Source: Elusimicrobiota bacterium
Lineage (GTDB): Bacteria > Elusimicrobiota > Elusimicrobia > UBA1565 > UBA9628
DNA: 52,508 nt
Assembly (NCBI GenBank): GCA_027406905.1
Contig: DAHZHT010000013.1
Location: 1-52,508, forward strand
Reading direction: 5' to 3'
Part shown: piece after piece, positions 8,390 to 17,180 of the stretch
How positions within the stretch are numbered: the stretch's first letter is position 1
Layout: each line of letters starts with the position of its first letter
Notes under the pieces: model-generated
Databases searched by the model: none
Told to the model about the DNA's origin: nothing
What the model saw: only the letters and a program-made list of their open reading frames with translations
Position numbers and translations under genes: made by a program

Positions 8390-10591
8390 ATGCAAAAAGA
8401 AACTCATTCTGAAATTTTCGCGCTCGATATCGGAACCCGAAAAGTAATGGGGCTGATCGCTCGCGTCACTCCAACCGCGGATAAAAACACGGAAATCGAA
8501 ATTTTAGATGCCGAAATGAGAGAACATCCAACCAGATCCATGAGCGCCGGCCAGATTGAAGATGTCCGCGCAGTCGCCGAAGTCACGGCTCAAGTCCTCG
8601 ATTCTCTTTCAGAGCGCCGCGGCAAGAGGCCTCAAGAAGTCGCTATCGCGGTCGCCGGGCGGAATTTAAAAACAGCCAAGGGCAAATTCGTCGTCAGCTG
8701 CCGGCCCGATGGAAGCCCTTTTGGAAAACATGAAATCGATGAGGGAACATGGAAAGCTTTGGAAGAAGCTCTGTCTAAATTTACCCCCAAAGAAACCGAT
8801 ACCCGCCCACAGTATTCCTGTGTTGGTTACGTCGTCAGCAAAACCTCAATTGACGGAGAGATAATTCAAAATCCTCTTGGACATTATGGTCAAGAACTTG
8901 AAATCGAGGTTTTGGCGAGTTTCTTGCCCTATCGCGTACTCGAAAGCCAAATCGATGTCCTCGAATCCTTGGGTCTCTCGGTATCTTCCATTACGCTAGA
9001 ACCCATTGCCGCCCTTCAAGCCGTGGTCAACCGAGATTTACGAAGGCTTAACTTAGCTCTAATAGATGTCGGGGCTGGGACATCGGATATCGCCTTTGTC
9101 TCTCAAGGGACCATCCAATCTTTCGCAATGGTGCCGCAAGCGGGAGACTCCATCACCGAGAAAATTGCTGACTCATTTTTACTTGATTTCTTGCGAGCCG
9201 AAGACGTCAAACGGAAATTTTCCGCCGAAATGATGCGTCGCGAGGAATCTTCGGACAGCATTCTTGCGGCGCCTCCTGTTCAGACGCTTGAGACCTCCGA
9301 TATTTTTGGAAGAAAAGTCAAAATTTCGCTCAAAGATATTCAAGCCTCCGTTAATTCCGTTTTGCTTGAGCTAACCGCTCGTATCGCTGGATCCATTCTT
9401 GAAGCCAGTTATGGGAAAGCCCCGCAAGCGGTTCTCTGCGTTGGCGGCGGAAGCCTGTTGCCCGGATTTACTCAAATGTTGGCGGAAGCCTTGGAAATAT
9501 CTTCGCTCAAAGTGGGAATCTCCCGCCCTCTCTGCGATCACTACGTCCAAAAGGAAAAATTAAATTCTTGGGGACCGGAAGCCGCTACGCCTCTCGGCAC
9601 TCTTGAGATCGCGGCTAACAACAAAGGGCTCCGTTTTAAAAAGCTTCTAGTCAATGGACGACGGACCTTCGTTTTAACGCTGGGAGAGAAATCGCCAACC
9701 GTTTTCTCCGCGCTAGTCGCTGCCGGAATTTCTCCAAAAAAAATTTTCGGATGGCCTGGGCCGTCTAAAACCTTTACGCTTAACGGTAAATTTCGCATTT
9801 TTAAGCCTCATAATACTTCTCTTCCCGAGATATCTCTCAATCAAAGAGCGGTATCGATTGAAGAACCCATCAACGAGCTCGATTCCATTGCATTTAAAAT
9901 TCCGAACTCCCAGCATCTCGAGGGAACTGTGGGAGAAGCGATAGGCTTTTCTCGAACTACCGTTTTAGTCAATACGATCATGAGGGAAATCCCCCTTCGC
10001 ATTTTCTCAGATGGAATTCCAATCAGCCTCAGCGCTCCGCTCAAAGACCGAATGCGTTTAACCACCTTAAGAGTTCCCTTGGGCGACATTCTGACCCCAG
10101 CGGAACGGAATCAAGGAGGATGGCGCGTCAATGGGGAAGTTGCCTCTTTAAGCCGCGTAGTTCAAGATGGGGATAAGATTACGCTCACTCCCGCTCCTCC
10201 ACTAGAACATCCACCCCTGGGAAAAATATCGCCTTTAGCCACATGGAAATCTCATGAAAATTTACCTCCGAAACTTCGTGGAAGTTATTTTTCAATTTCT
10301 CCCAAGCATCAGGAATCTGAAGGAATAGCGCCCCTCAAGCCGCCGATTTTGTTACCGCAACAGAGAGCTCCTTTATCTAACCAACGAATCAACGTTTGGG
10401 TTAACGGGAAAGCCATTTCTATCGATAATAACCCATCCCATGCGCCTCTCTTAGCCGATGCGTTGCGCTTTATTCAAATCGACACGTCTTCATCTGCCGG
10501 AAAAAAACTTTACGTGAGGCTCAACGGGCAACAGGCATTTTTTACCTCTCCGCTTGAAGATGGGGCAAAAGTGGAGGTCTTTTTTGAATAA
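8390..10591 (+). CDS. Long FtsA-like actin-family ATPase in the chemosensory operon
   Basis: 733 residues, against about 420 for FtsA. The first 400 residues carry the actin-fold signatures: phosphate-1 ALDIGTRKV (11-19), phosphate-2 LIDVGAGTSDIAF (224-236) and adenosine motif CVGGGSLLPGF (350-360). An SHS2/1C-like insert follows phosphate-1, as in FtsA and PilM. The last 320 residues are beta-rich with segments ending in phrases such as VQDGDKITL and LEDGAKVEV. These recall beta-grasp or ubiquitin-like folds and may be repeated. Long FtsA-domain proteins of this general design exist in Firmicutes, from memory, but I cannot name a function. It sits between cheA and cheC-cheD with tiny gaps, so it is very likely co-expressed. 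A role in placing or anchoring the array, or in pilus assembly (PilM analogy), is inference. No membrane-binding helix is obvious. Confidence 0.8.
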   Translation: MQKETHSEIFALDIGTRKVMGLIARVTPTADKNTEIEILDAEMREHPTRSMSAGQIEDVRAVAEVTAQVLDSLSERRGKRPQEVAIAVAGRNLKTAKGKFVVSCRPDGSPFGKHEIDEGTWKALEEALSKFTPKETDTRPQYSCVGYVVSKTSIDGEIIQNPLGHYGQELEIEVLASFLPYRVLESQIDVLESLGLSVSSITLEPIAALQAVVNRDLRRLNLALIDVGAGTSDIAFVSQGTIQSFAMVPQAGDSITEKIADSFLLDFLRAEDVKRKFSAEMMRREESSDSILAAPPVQTLETSDIFGRKVKISLKDIQASVNSVLLELTARIAGSILEASYGKAPQAVLCVGGGSLLPGFTQMLAEALEISSLKVGISRPLCDHYVQKEKLNSWGPEAATPLGTLEIAANNKGLRFKKLLVNGRRTFVLTLGEKSPTVFSALVAAGISPKKIFGWPGPSKTFTLNGKFRIFKPHNTSLPEISLNQRAVSIEEPINELDSIAFKIPNSQHLEGTVGEAIGFSRTTVLVNTIMREIPLRIFSDGIPISLSAPLKDRMRLTTLRVPLGDILTPAERNQGGWRVNGEVASLSRVVQDGDKITLTPAPPLEHPPLGKISPLATWKSHENLPPKLRGSYFSISPKHQESEGIAPLKPPILLPQQRAPLSNQRINVWVNGKAISIDNNPSHAPLLADALRFIQIDTSSSAGKKLYVRLNGQQAFFTSPLEDGAKVEVFFE

Positions 10592-11696
10592 CCCGCAAGC
10601 CGCAGACGCCAAATCTCTTTGGGGAATTAAAGAAAAGCAAAAAATTGAAGAGCGTTTAGCCCACGCTTCTCTGGGCGGGTGTTTAGCCCTTTCGGATTTG
10701 CTCAAAACATCCGTAAGAACCATGCGCCACGGGATTTTAGAGGCGGTTTCTTCCTCTGCATTGCCTCTTGGTTTTTTCCCTTCTCACGAACTGGTCTATA
10801 ACGTCTCTCAGTTTATCCAGGGAGATTTGAACGGCGTCGCGACCTTCGCTTATTCCCAGACTCAAACAAAGCCTTTACTGGACTCCATCCTCGCGGCTAA
10901 CGGACTCGCAGGCAATCTGAACAACGATGCCATGAAAAAGTCCATACTGGAAGAGGCCACCAACATCTTTGTCAACGCTTTGCTTAAAGATTTTGGGGCT
11001 TTGTTCCGCATGGAATCTTATTCCTCAGTCCCAGTCCTAGAAGTTCTCGAATGGGGAAAAAGTTGGGAAAAACTCTTGCGCATCCAAAGTTTCGACAAAA
11101 AAGGCGTTATCCTGCATTCCGACATCTCTTGGGGATTATCTCAAAAGCTCGGATACTTCTTATTTTCTCTCTCCCGCGACGCTTCGGAAAATTTAAGATT
11201 TTGGGCGCAGGAAGGCAAATCCGCCATGGTGCCCGTCTCTATTGGGAGCCTTGAAATCGCGACCGCCCCCACCGTTTTGAGGGCCAGCGATCTCGGCTCT
11301 TGCGTAGCCGCAATCATTTATGACCCCACGCAAAAAAAAGGGGGAATGGCGCACGTCATGCTCGCGCAAAACCCATCTAAAGACGCTGTAATTCTCCGAC
11401 CCGGAAAATATGCCGATACCGCAGTTCCGGCGCTCGTCAGCCAGATTCGCGCCAAAGGGAAATTATCCGCTTTCATCGCCGGAGGAGCTTCAATGCCAAT
11501 GGCTAGCTCCGTTATCAACGGAACCATCGGCCCCTCTAACGCCGAGGTACTGCGTTCGGAAATAAAAAAGGCGGGAATTTTTCTAGTCGGAGAAGAAATC
11601 GGCGGCGCCCAAGCTCGGACTGTTGAGCTTTTGACCGCCACAGGAGAAATTCGTATTACACAAGGTTCTACACAACGCATAAAAAAGCTAATATAG
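10584..11696 (+). CDS. CheC-like phosphatase fused to CheD receptor deamidase
   Basis: About 370 residues from TTG 10584, chosen because GGAGG at 10573-10577 lies six bases before it; an ATG at 10554 would overlap the previous gene further. The N-terminal half (to about residue 215) is CheC-like: S120, E124 and N127 fit the [DS]xxxExxN active-site pattern, with P150 22 residues on. The equivalent first motif is not preserved, so one phosphatase site is expected. The C-terminal half is CheD: DLGSC (catalytic Cys240) and GGMAHVML (His257). In Thermotoga CheD the triad includes a Thr six residues before the Cys; here that place is Ala with Ser beside it. CheC and CheD are normally separate proteins that bind each other, so the fusion makes sense. 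Expected roles are CheY-P dephosphorylation and receptor Gln deamidation. Confidence 0.83.
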   Translation: MNNPQAADAKSLWGIKEKQKIEERLAHASLGGCLALSDLLKTSVRTMRHGILEAVSSSALPLGFFPSHELVYNVSQFIQGDLNGVATFAYSQTQTKPLLDSILAANGLAGNLNNDAMKKSILEEATNIFVNALLKDFGALFRMESYSSVPVLEVLEWGKSWEKLLRIQSFDKKGVILHSDISWGLSQKLGYFLFSLSRDASENLRFWAQEGKSAMVPVSIGSLEIATAPTVLRASDLGSCVAAIIYDPTQKKGGMAHVMLAQNPSKDAVILRPGKYADTAVPALVSQIRAKGKLSAFIAGGASMPMASSVINGTIGPSNAEVLRSEIKKAGIFLVGEEIGGAQARTVELLTATGEIRITQGSTQRIKKLI

Positions 11697-11727
11697 ACAA
11701 AGCATAAAAGGGGAGGAAAAAATCTAA

Positions 11728-13317
11728 ATGAAAAGTATTCTCTTAAAAAGAATCATGCTTGGAGTATTTGGGCTGATGGCCTTTATTATTTTTGTATTGG
11801 GGTTTAATACAATCATGTCCATGAAGGTCAAATCCGTAGTTCAGGATATGGACCGAGTGATGGTGCTTAGAACGGAAGTCTCCGCCCTAATCAACCAAGT
11901 CACTTCTTTCCCGATGAGTTGGATCAACGACAAAGAGAAAGTGGATCCGCAAGTCGCCGATATCTCTAAAATCATCTCCGATCTCATGAATCATTATCAG
12001 GACAATATGAATGTCCTTCCCAAGCTCAAAGAAATGAATCGGCTGTTTGAAAATTTCCAAACCCAAGGCAGAGCCATCGCTGAGGCCTATTCAAAATCCG
12101 AAACCAACATCGGAAGCAGCTACGCCGACAATCAAAAAACGACCGACCAACTCTCTCAAACCTCAAGCGATCTTATTACCATTTTCGATCAGGAAACCGC
12201 CAAAGCTATTAATCGCGGGATTCTCGCTTCGGCGGCGGCGCTCATTCTTGTCATTTTAATCGTCACCATCCCCACCTATCTTTTCACGACCGCGACAGTC
12301 AGCCAAATTAAAGATCTAATTCAATTTGGCAATGAACTTGGAGAAGGAGATTTAACCAAAGAAATCAAAATCTCCCGCGACGATGAGTTGGGCCTCTTGG
12401 GACGTTGTTTTAACGACTTTACCCACAAATTAGGCAGCGTGGTCGGGAAATTGGTGGACGCGGTCGCTCTATTGTCCCGCTCCGCTCAAGGAATGGGCCA
12501 ATCGGCCACGACCATTAAAGACAGCGCGATTAAACAATCGAACCAGAGCGCTCAGGTCGCCAAAGCCTTGGTCGAACTCAATAAAACCGTAGCCGAGGTC
12601 GCGCGAAACTCCCAGAGAGCCGCCGAGTCGGCTCAACAGGCCGCGCAAGAAGCCAGATCCGGAGGAGAAATTGTCGATCAAACGGTGCATGGAATGCAGC
12701 TGATTAGCCAAACCATGCAAGCCTCAACCCAGGTGGTTCACGCGCTAGGAAAATCTTCCGATCAAATCGGCGCGATTATCAAGGTCATTGAAGATATCGC
12801 CGACCAAACCAACCTTCTAGCCCTCAACGCCGCCATTGAGGCGGCGCGCGCCGGAGAACAAGGACGCGGTTTTGCCGTCGTCGCCGATGAGGTCAGAAAA
12901 CTCGCCGAGCGCATCACTCAAGAAACCAAAGAAATTTCCCAGATGATCGGGAAAATTCAGTCCGATACCAAGGGAGCGGTCAAGGCCATGGAAGAAGGCG
13001 GCCTTGAAGTGACCAAGGGAGTGGAGCTCGCCAACAAAGCGGGAGAAGCCTTAAAGCGCATCGTTCTTGTGGTCGGACAAATGACCGACATGGTCAGCCA
13101 AATTGCGGCTGCGGCCGAAGAACATTCAGCGACTACCGAAGAAATATCGGCTTCTGTTGAGCTTGTCACAAGTCTTAGCCAAAGTTTCGTTGAAGACGCC
13201 CAAAAAACCTATTCCTCGTCGCTTGAGCTTCAAGAAATGTCCGACACGCTTAACAATATCATCAAAACCTTTAAACTGCGCGGACAATCTGGCGAAATGG
13301 AGATGGCCAGAAGTTAA
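11728..13317 (+). CDS. Methyl-accepting chemotaxis protein
   Basis: 529 residues. TM1 spans about 9-30, a short helical periplasmic sensor about 31-165, TM2 about 165-187 and HAMP about 188-240 ([18 protein letters not shown]). A long cytoplasmic coiled coil folds back at the hairpin tip ([18 protein letters not shown], near 357-374) that binds CheA and CheW. Gln/Glu pairs along the coil are candidate methylation or deamidation sites for CheR, CheB and the CheD half upstream. No CheR-tethering pentapeptide ends the protein. The small sensor has no PAS or Cache look, so the ligand is unknown. GGGAGG precedes the start. It is the only receptor in the window. Confidence 0.92.
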   Translation: MKSILLKRIMLGVFGLMAFIIFVLGFNTIMSMKVKSVVQDMDRVMVLRTEVSALINQVTSFPMSWINDKEKVDPQVADISKIISDLMNHYQDNMNVLPKLKEMNRLFENFQTQGRAIAEAYSKSETNIGSSYADNQKTTDQLSQTSSDLITIFDQETAKAINRGILASAAALILVILIVTIPTYLFTTATVSQIKDLIQFGNELGEGDLTKEIKISRDDELGLLGRCFNDFTHKLGSVVGKLVDAVALLSRSAQGMGQSATTIKDSAIKQSNQSAQVAKALVELNKTVAEVARNSQRAAESAQQAAQEARSGGEIVDQTVHGMQLISQTMQASTQVVHALGKSSDQIGAIIKVIEDIADQTNLLALNAAIEAARAGEQGRGFAVVADEVRKLAERITQETKEISQMIGKIQSDTKGAVKAMEEGGLEVTKGVELANKAGEALKRIVLVVGQMTDMVSQIAAAAEEHSATTEEISASVELVTSLSQSFVEDAQKTYSSSLELQEMSDTLNNIIKTFKLRGQSGEMEMARS

Positions 13318-13336
13318 TTAGTCTCCAGGCGGCAAA

Positions 13337-14173
13337 ATGGCCAATTTAAGCCAAGATCCGCCGGAGCAGATTCTTCTTCGCATTTTAGGGCGCCTTCAAA
13401 ATCGCCGCGGGCTTGATTTCAGAGAATATCGTTCAACCTTCATTCAAAGGCGCATTCAATCGCGTTTTCTTTCGGTCAAATTAAAAGAAAATGATTACGC
13501 CGCTTATGAAGCCTATCTCGCGACTCACCAGGAAGAATGGGACATTCTTTTTGACACTCTCACCATTAACGTCACTGAATTTTTCCGAGATCCTCCGGTA
13601 TGGAGCTATATCGAGAAAAACGTCTTTAGGCCTTTGTTCTCGCGTCCTCACCCATTAACGATTTGGTCAGCTGGATGCTCTATTGGAGAAGAGCCTTATA
13701 GCCTCGCCATTCTCGCTTATGAGATGAGTCTCTTAAGCACTAATCCGCCGCCAATTTCCATCTATGCCTCAGACGTCGACCCCATCGCCTTGGCAAAGGC
13801 CAAGGCCGGAATTTACACGGAAAAATCAGTTTCAACTCTTTCCGAAAAAAGAATTAAATTATTCTTTACAAAAGAAAAAGACGGGAATTATAAAATTTCC
13901 CCAAAGATTGCTTCGATGGTTCGCTATCGCGAACACAGTTATCTCAATGAGCCCTTCATCACGAGCTGCCAAGTCATTTTATGCAGAAACTCCATGATTT
14001 ATTTAGCACAAGAAGCAAAGGATAAGGCTCTGCATAATTTTCACAAGGCCCTTGAGTTGGGGGGGCTTCTTATTCTTGGCGCCTCTGAAGTCCTCGTTGG
14101 AAACGCCTATGACAAGTTATTTGACACTTCAGGGATTCATCCCGGAATATTAAGGAAATCAAATCCTTCTTAA
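13337..14173 (+). CDS. cheR: Chemotaxis methyltransferase CheR
   Basis: 278 residues. The N-terminal helical domain (RRGLDFREYRSTFIQRRI, about 18-35) matches the receptor-binding part of CheR. The SAM-binding core follows with WSAGCSIGEEPYSLA (about 110-124), an acidic SAM-ribose contact at ASDVDP, and the late CheR signature VILCRNSMIYL (about 213-223). It methylates receptor glutamates using S-adenosylmethionine. It follows the receptor gene by 19 bases and precedes cheB, the usual adaptation pair. Family assignment is firm. Confidence 0.92.
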   Translation: MANLSQDPPEQILLRILGRLQNRRGLDFREYRSTFIQRRIQSRFLSVKLKENDYAAYEAYLATHQEEWDILFDTLTINVTEFFRDPPVWSYIEKNVFRPLFSRPHPLTIWSAGCSIGEEPYSLAILAYEMSLLSTNPPPISIYASDVDPIALAKAKAGIYTEKSVSTLSEKRIKLFFTKEKDGNYKISPKIASMVRYREHSYLNEPFITSCQVILCRNSMIYLAQEAKDKALHNFHKALELGGLLILGASEVLVGNAYDKLFDTSGIHPGILRKSNPS

Positions 14174-14211
14174 GGTAAAATATCCCAATATGAAAGCGAG
14201 CTTGAAATAAT

Positions 14212-15315
14212 ATGGGTTTTGATAAAGTCAAGTTTGACTCAAAAGCCCAAACTCCTTCCCATCTTGAGGCGTCTCAGCCAAGAATTATATTGGTCTCAGA
14301 GTCGGCTGAATTTCAAAACAAATTATCCCAAGCTCTTGAGGGGCTGGGAATATCGGTCATAGCCAAACTCAGCGGTAGTTCTGAGATTCTTCCCGCCCTT
14401 CTTAAATATTCTCCTCAAGTTGTAATTCTCGATTTTTTCTTAAAACCGCATGACGCTCTCTACATGACTGAGCAGATAATGAGAGAAAAACCCATTCCAA
14501 TTATTCTTCTTTTGCCTTCTCATTACCCGATCAGCTCTGAAATATCCCAAGAAGCCTATCGTCTCGGGGTGTCACTGCTTTACCCAAAGCCCGTGACCGA
14601 TCTTTCTTTAAGTTGGGCTCTCCCAGAAATAGGCGAAACCATTTTTCAACTCGCCAATACATCAAAAGAAACGCTCCTCTCCCAATATTTAAAAAATCGC
14701 TCGGGAAATTACCCATTTCAGACAACCCTGCCAGCTCAAAAAGCCTTGGGAATTGTGGGATCTACCGGCGCGGTGGAACTTCTTAAAGAAATTCTTCTTA
14801 AACTCCCGAAAAATTTCGGGGCCGCAACTCTTGTCTGCCAGCATATGAGCGCCCCAGTTTGGGATGGATTTAAAGATTTTTTGTCAAAAAGTTTACCTAA
14901 GCCCGTCGCGATGGCCAAAGGGGGAGAAATTCTTAGAGAAGACGCCGTCATTTTATCTCCGGTTCAAAAAACTCTCATGTTTGAAAGAAGTTATGTCGGG
15001 AAAATAGCGATTTTAGAGAATGCCCGAAAATTTAAGCCTGGCCAAGTGCCGCTTCAGCCGAATTTGGATGAGTTTCTCATCTCGCTGGCGGAAAATTTTA
15101 AAAGAAACGCCATGGCTGTCATCTTATCAGGGATGGGCACCGATGGGGCCGAAGGAGCCAAAGCCATTCTCGCTCAAGGAGGGAAAGTTTTAGTTCAAGA
15201 CCCTAAAACCGCCATTATACCATCCATGCCGGAAAATGCCTTAAAAAACAATCCTCAGGCGATTCTCTGCGAATTAATAAAAATACATGAAGAAATCGCG
15301 CAGTTTTCCAGATAA
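14212..15315 (+). CDS. cheB: Chemotaxis methylesterase CheB with degenerate receiver
   Basis: 367 residues. The C-terminal methylesterase/deamidase domain has the triad S184 (GIVGSTGA), H211 (VCQHMS) and D311 (GMGTDG). The N-terminal receiver keeps phosphoacceptor D74 and K126. However, the usual acidic pair that holds Mg2+ is replaced by Glu-Ser (ILVSES, 30-31), which may weaken phosphorylation. It removes methyl groups from receptor glutamates and so opposes CheR. It is the last gene of the plus-strand operon and faces the minus-strand cheY. The enzyme call is firm; whether CheA-dependent activation still works is open. Confidence 0.9.
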   Translation: MGFDKVKFDSKAQTPSHLEASQPRIILVSESAEFQNKLSQALEGLGISVIAKLSGSSEILPALLKYSPQVVILDFFLKPHDALYMTEQIMREKPIPIILLLPSHYPISSEISQEAYRLGVSLLYPKPVTDLSLSWALPEIGETIFQLANTSKETLLSQYLKNRSGNYPFQTTLPAQKALGIVGSTGAVELLKEILLKLPKNFGAATLVCQHMSAPVWDGFKDFLSKSLPKPVAMAKGGEILREDAVILSPVQKTLMFERSYVGKIAILENARKFKPGQVPLQPNLDEFLISLAENFKRNAMAVILSGMGTDGAEGAKAILAQGGKVLVQDPKTAIIPSMPENALKNNPQAILCELIKIHEEIAQFSR

Positions 15316-15379
15316 TATCCGGACTTAACTTGCGTAATGGAAAACCCAAAACTACCGCCCCGGCGGAGGATAGAATCTT

Positions 15380-15754
15380 TTAGGCAGGGCTTTTCATCAA
15401 TTTATTGATTGCGGCGTTTAAATTATCCCACTCCGGCGGTTTACCGACATATTCGCACGCCTTCCATGCGGAGTATTCGTCATGGACAAGTTTCTGGTCT
15501 ACCGCACTGACAATAATAAATCGAGCATTCGGATCAATTTTTTTGATTTCCTTAATGGCCTCAAGCCCAGAGCGTCCCGGCATATTGAGATCCATCGTCG
15601 TGAGATCTGGTTTTTTTGATTGATAGAGAGCCACGGCCTCTTCTGCATTTCCCGCTTCGGCGATAACTTGATGGCCCTTCCCTTCCAAAAAACCTTTAAT
15701 GTGCATTCTTGTAAAAACAGAATCATCCACGACTAAGAATTTGTAGCCAGGCAT
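15380..15754 (-). CDS. cheY: CheY-like single-domain response regulator
   Basis: 124 residues from the ATG at 15754. A longer in-frame ORF runs to 15841, but GGGGG about eight bases before this ATG and the start of the fold (YKFLVVDDS) fix the start here. D10-D11, phosphoacceptor D55 (TMDLNMP), S83 and K105 make a complete receiver. The phrases VDDSVFTRMHIK and TMDLNMPGRSG resemble CheY proteins of the Firmicutes and Thermotoga type. It follows the receiver-receiver-CheX gene by 11 bases and so shares its transcript, and a CheX-type phosphatase beside it would be an obvious partner. Probably the main output regulator, though motor or pilus targets are not in the window. Confidence 0.85.
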   Translation of the reverse strand: MPGYKFLVVDDSVFTRMHIKGFLEGKGHQVIAEAGNAEEAVALYQSKKPDLTTMDLNMPGRSGLEAIKEIKKIDPNARFIIVSAVDQKLVHDEYSAWKACEYVGKPPEWDNLNAAINKLMKSPA

Positions 15755-15765
15755 AAATATCCCCC

Positions 15766-17136
15766 TTACTTTTTTTTCGGAAGAATACGGTCCAGACAGT
15801 CTTCTCGCACCATTAGAATTGTCTCGCACGAAGCGTTCCATTCAAGGCACGAAAAACGAATCTGCGCCGCCAGCACTTTTTTTGCGATATCTGAAATCTC
15901 AACTGACGACTTGCGAATGGCTTCCTCAACTGAGGAATCAATAATTTCAGGAGGAGTGCTCAGCACCGCATAGCCTAAAGCGTCGGCGAACACGTTTAAA
16001 AAATTAGTCACGATAATATTGGCCCATTCTAAAATCATCAGCCGAACCGTCCCGTCTTTATCGGCCAAACTGGAGAAGTGAGACTCGAGCATCTTTTGCG
16101 CCATTTTCAAGAATTGATCATGGGGAGCCCCGAAAAGACCCATCACGGGAACATCATTAGAAACCGACATTTGGACAAACACGATATCTTTAACTTCCGG
16201 AGGAAAAACCTGCATGTTATAAGAGGTTCTCTCATAAACATCCATTCCGGTCATCACCCATTTTGACTGAGAAAGAACGTTGAGCGCCTCGACGCATTTT
16301 TCGGTCGCTGGTTTGAGCATCTCGCGAAAATCATTCCATCCTGCATGGGTTCCATTGCCATTGGAAGAGGGGGATGGGGATGAAAGAGGCGCGGATTTAA
16401 AAACGGGGATATCTGTTTTTGCAAGGGCCTCACTTATTTTCTGCCCGGTAATGGGCTTATTAATAATCGTTTTTGCCCCAATCGCCATTAATTCTTCGGT
16501 AATCTGCCCTTGAGAGACGGCGCTGATAATAATGACATTGGCCTTGGGGTTTACTCCCATGACACTCTTTAAAACATCAATTCCAGAACCGCCTGGCATA
16601 ACAAGATCCAACGTCATCAAATCGGGCTTTAATTCTTGATAGGCCTTGATTCCGCTCGGAACATCAATTCCCTCTCCAATAACCTCGCAACCCGCCTTTT
16701 CAAGAAAATCGCGAACCAAAACACGCATCATCATGGAATCATCCACGACCAACGCCTTGGGCTTAGTTTTAGAAGCGACTTCAAGACGCCCCTCAATGGC
16801 CGCCTTTAACGCATCTTTTCTTACCGGTTTGTAAATGACGGAAGCAGCGCCGGTTTGAAGGGCTTTTTGGACCACTGATTCTTGCCCAAAATCCGTGACA
16901 ATTAAGATTTTAGTCTGATGTTTCTGGGGAGAAATTGCATCCAAAACATCTATCCCGGAATCTTCCGGCATGATGATGTCTAAAGTCATTAAATCAGGCT
17001 TATGTTCGTTAAACGCTGCGATGGCCTCTTTTGCGCTCGAAGCCTCCAGGATTTTTTCAAAACCTTCGCCTTGTAACAACTCTTTGAGGTAGGTGCGAAC
17101 CAAACGAGAATTGTCAACTATTAGGGCCGTTTTCAT
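15766..17136 (-). CDS. Receiver-receiver-CheX/CheC-like phosphatase
   Basis: 456 residues from ATG 17136; upstream in-frame residues to 17232 look non-conserved and overlap prfB. Receiver 1 (1-118) has D53 but Asp-Asn (D8-N9) in place of the acidic pair. Receiver 2 (126-240) is complete (D132-D133, D177). A Ser/Pro/Asn linker (about 248-264) leads to a CheX/CheC-like domain (about 266-450) with the pattern E370-W-A-N373 and Pro395-396, as in the ExxN...P phosphatase helix. It plausibly dephosphorylates CheY-type partners under control of its own receivers. It lies directly upstream of cheY on the same strand. TLD(I/L)xMPxxSGIDVL occurs in both receivers, showing internal duplication. Confidence 0.82.
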   Translation of the reverse strand: MKTALIVDNSRLVRTYLKELLQGEGFEKILEASSAKEAIAAFNEHKPDLMTLDIIMPEDSGIDVLDAISPQKHQTKILIVTDFGQESVVQKALQTGAASVIYKPVRKDALKAAIEGRLEVASKTKPKALVVDDSMMMRVLVRDFLEKAGCEVIGEGIDVPSGIKAYQELKPDLMTLDLVMPGGSGIDVLKSVMGVNPKANVIIISAVSQGQITEELMAIGAKTIINKPITGQKISEALAKTDIPVFKSAPLSSPSPSSNGNGTHAGWNDFREMLKPATEKCVEALNVLSQSKWVMTGMDVYERTSYNMQVFPPEVKDIVFVQMSVSNDVPVMGLFGAPHDQFLKMAQKMLESHFSSLADKDGTVRLMILEWANIIVTNFLNVFADALGYAVLSTPPEIIDSSVEEAIRKSSVEISDIAKKVLAAQIRFSCLEWNASCETILMVREDCLDRILPKKK

Positions 17137-17180
17137 AATCTTGCGCTCTTGGAAAGTATAACACAGAGAAACTCCTTTGT

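Noticed and set aside
15303..15345. Inverted repeat GTTTTCCA / TGGAAAAC between convergent cheB and cheY
   Set aside because: The loop is about 27 bases and no T-run follows on either strand, so a terminator cannot be supported.
15755..15841. N-terminal extension of the minus-strand CheY
   Set aside because: The receiver fold begins at the ATG at 15754, which has a good ribosome binding site; the extension overlaps the upstream gene.
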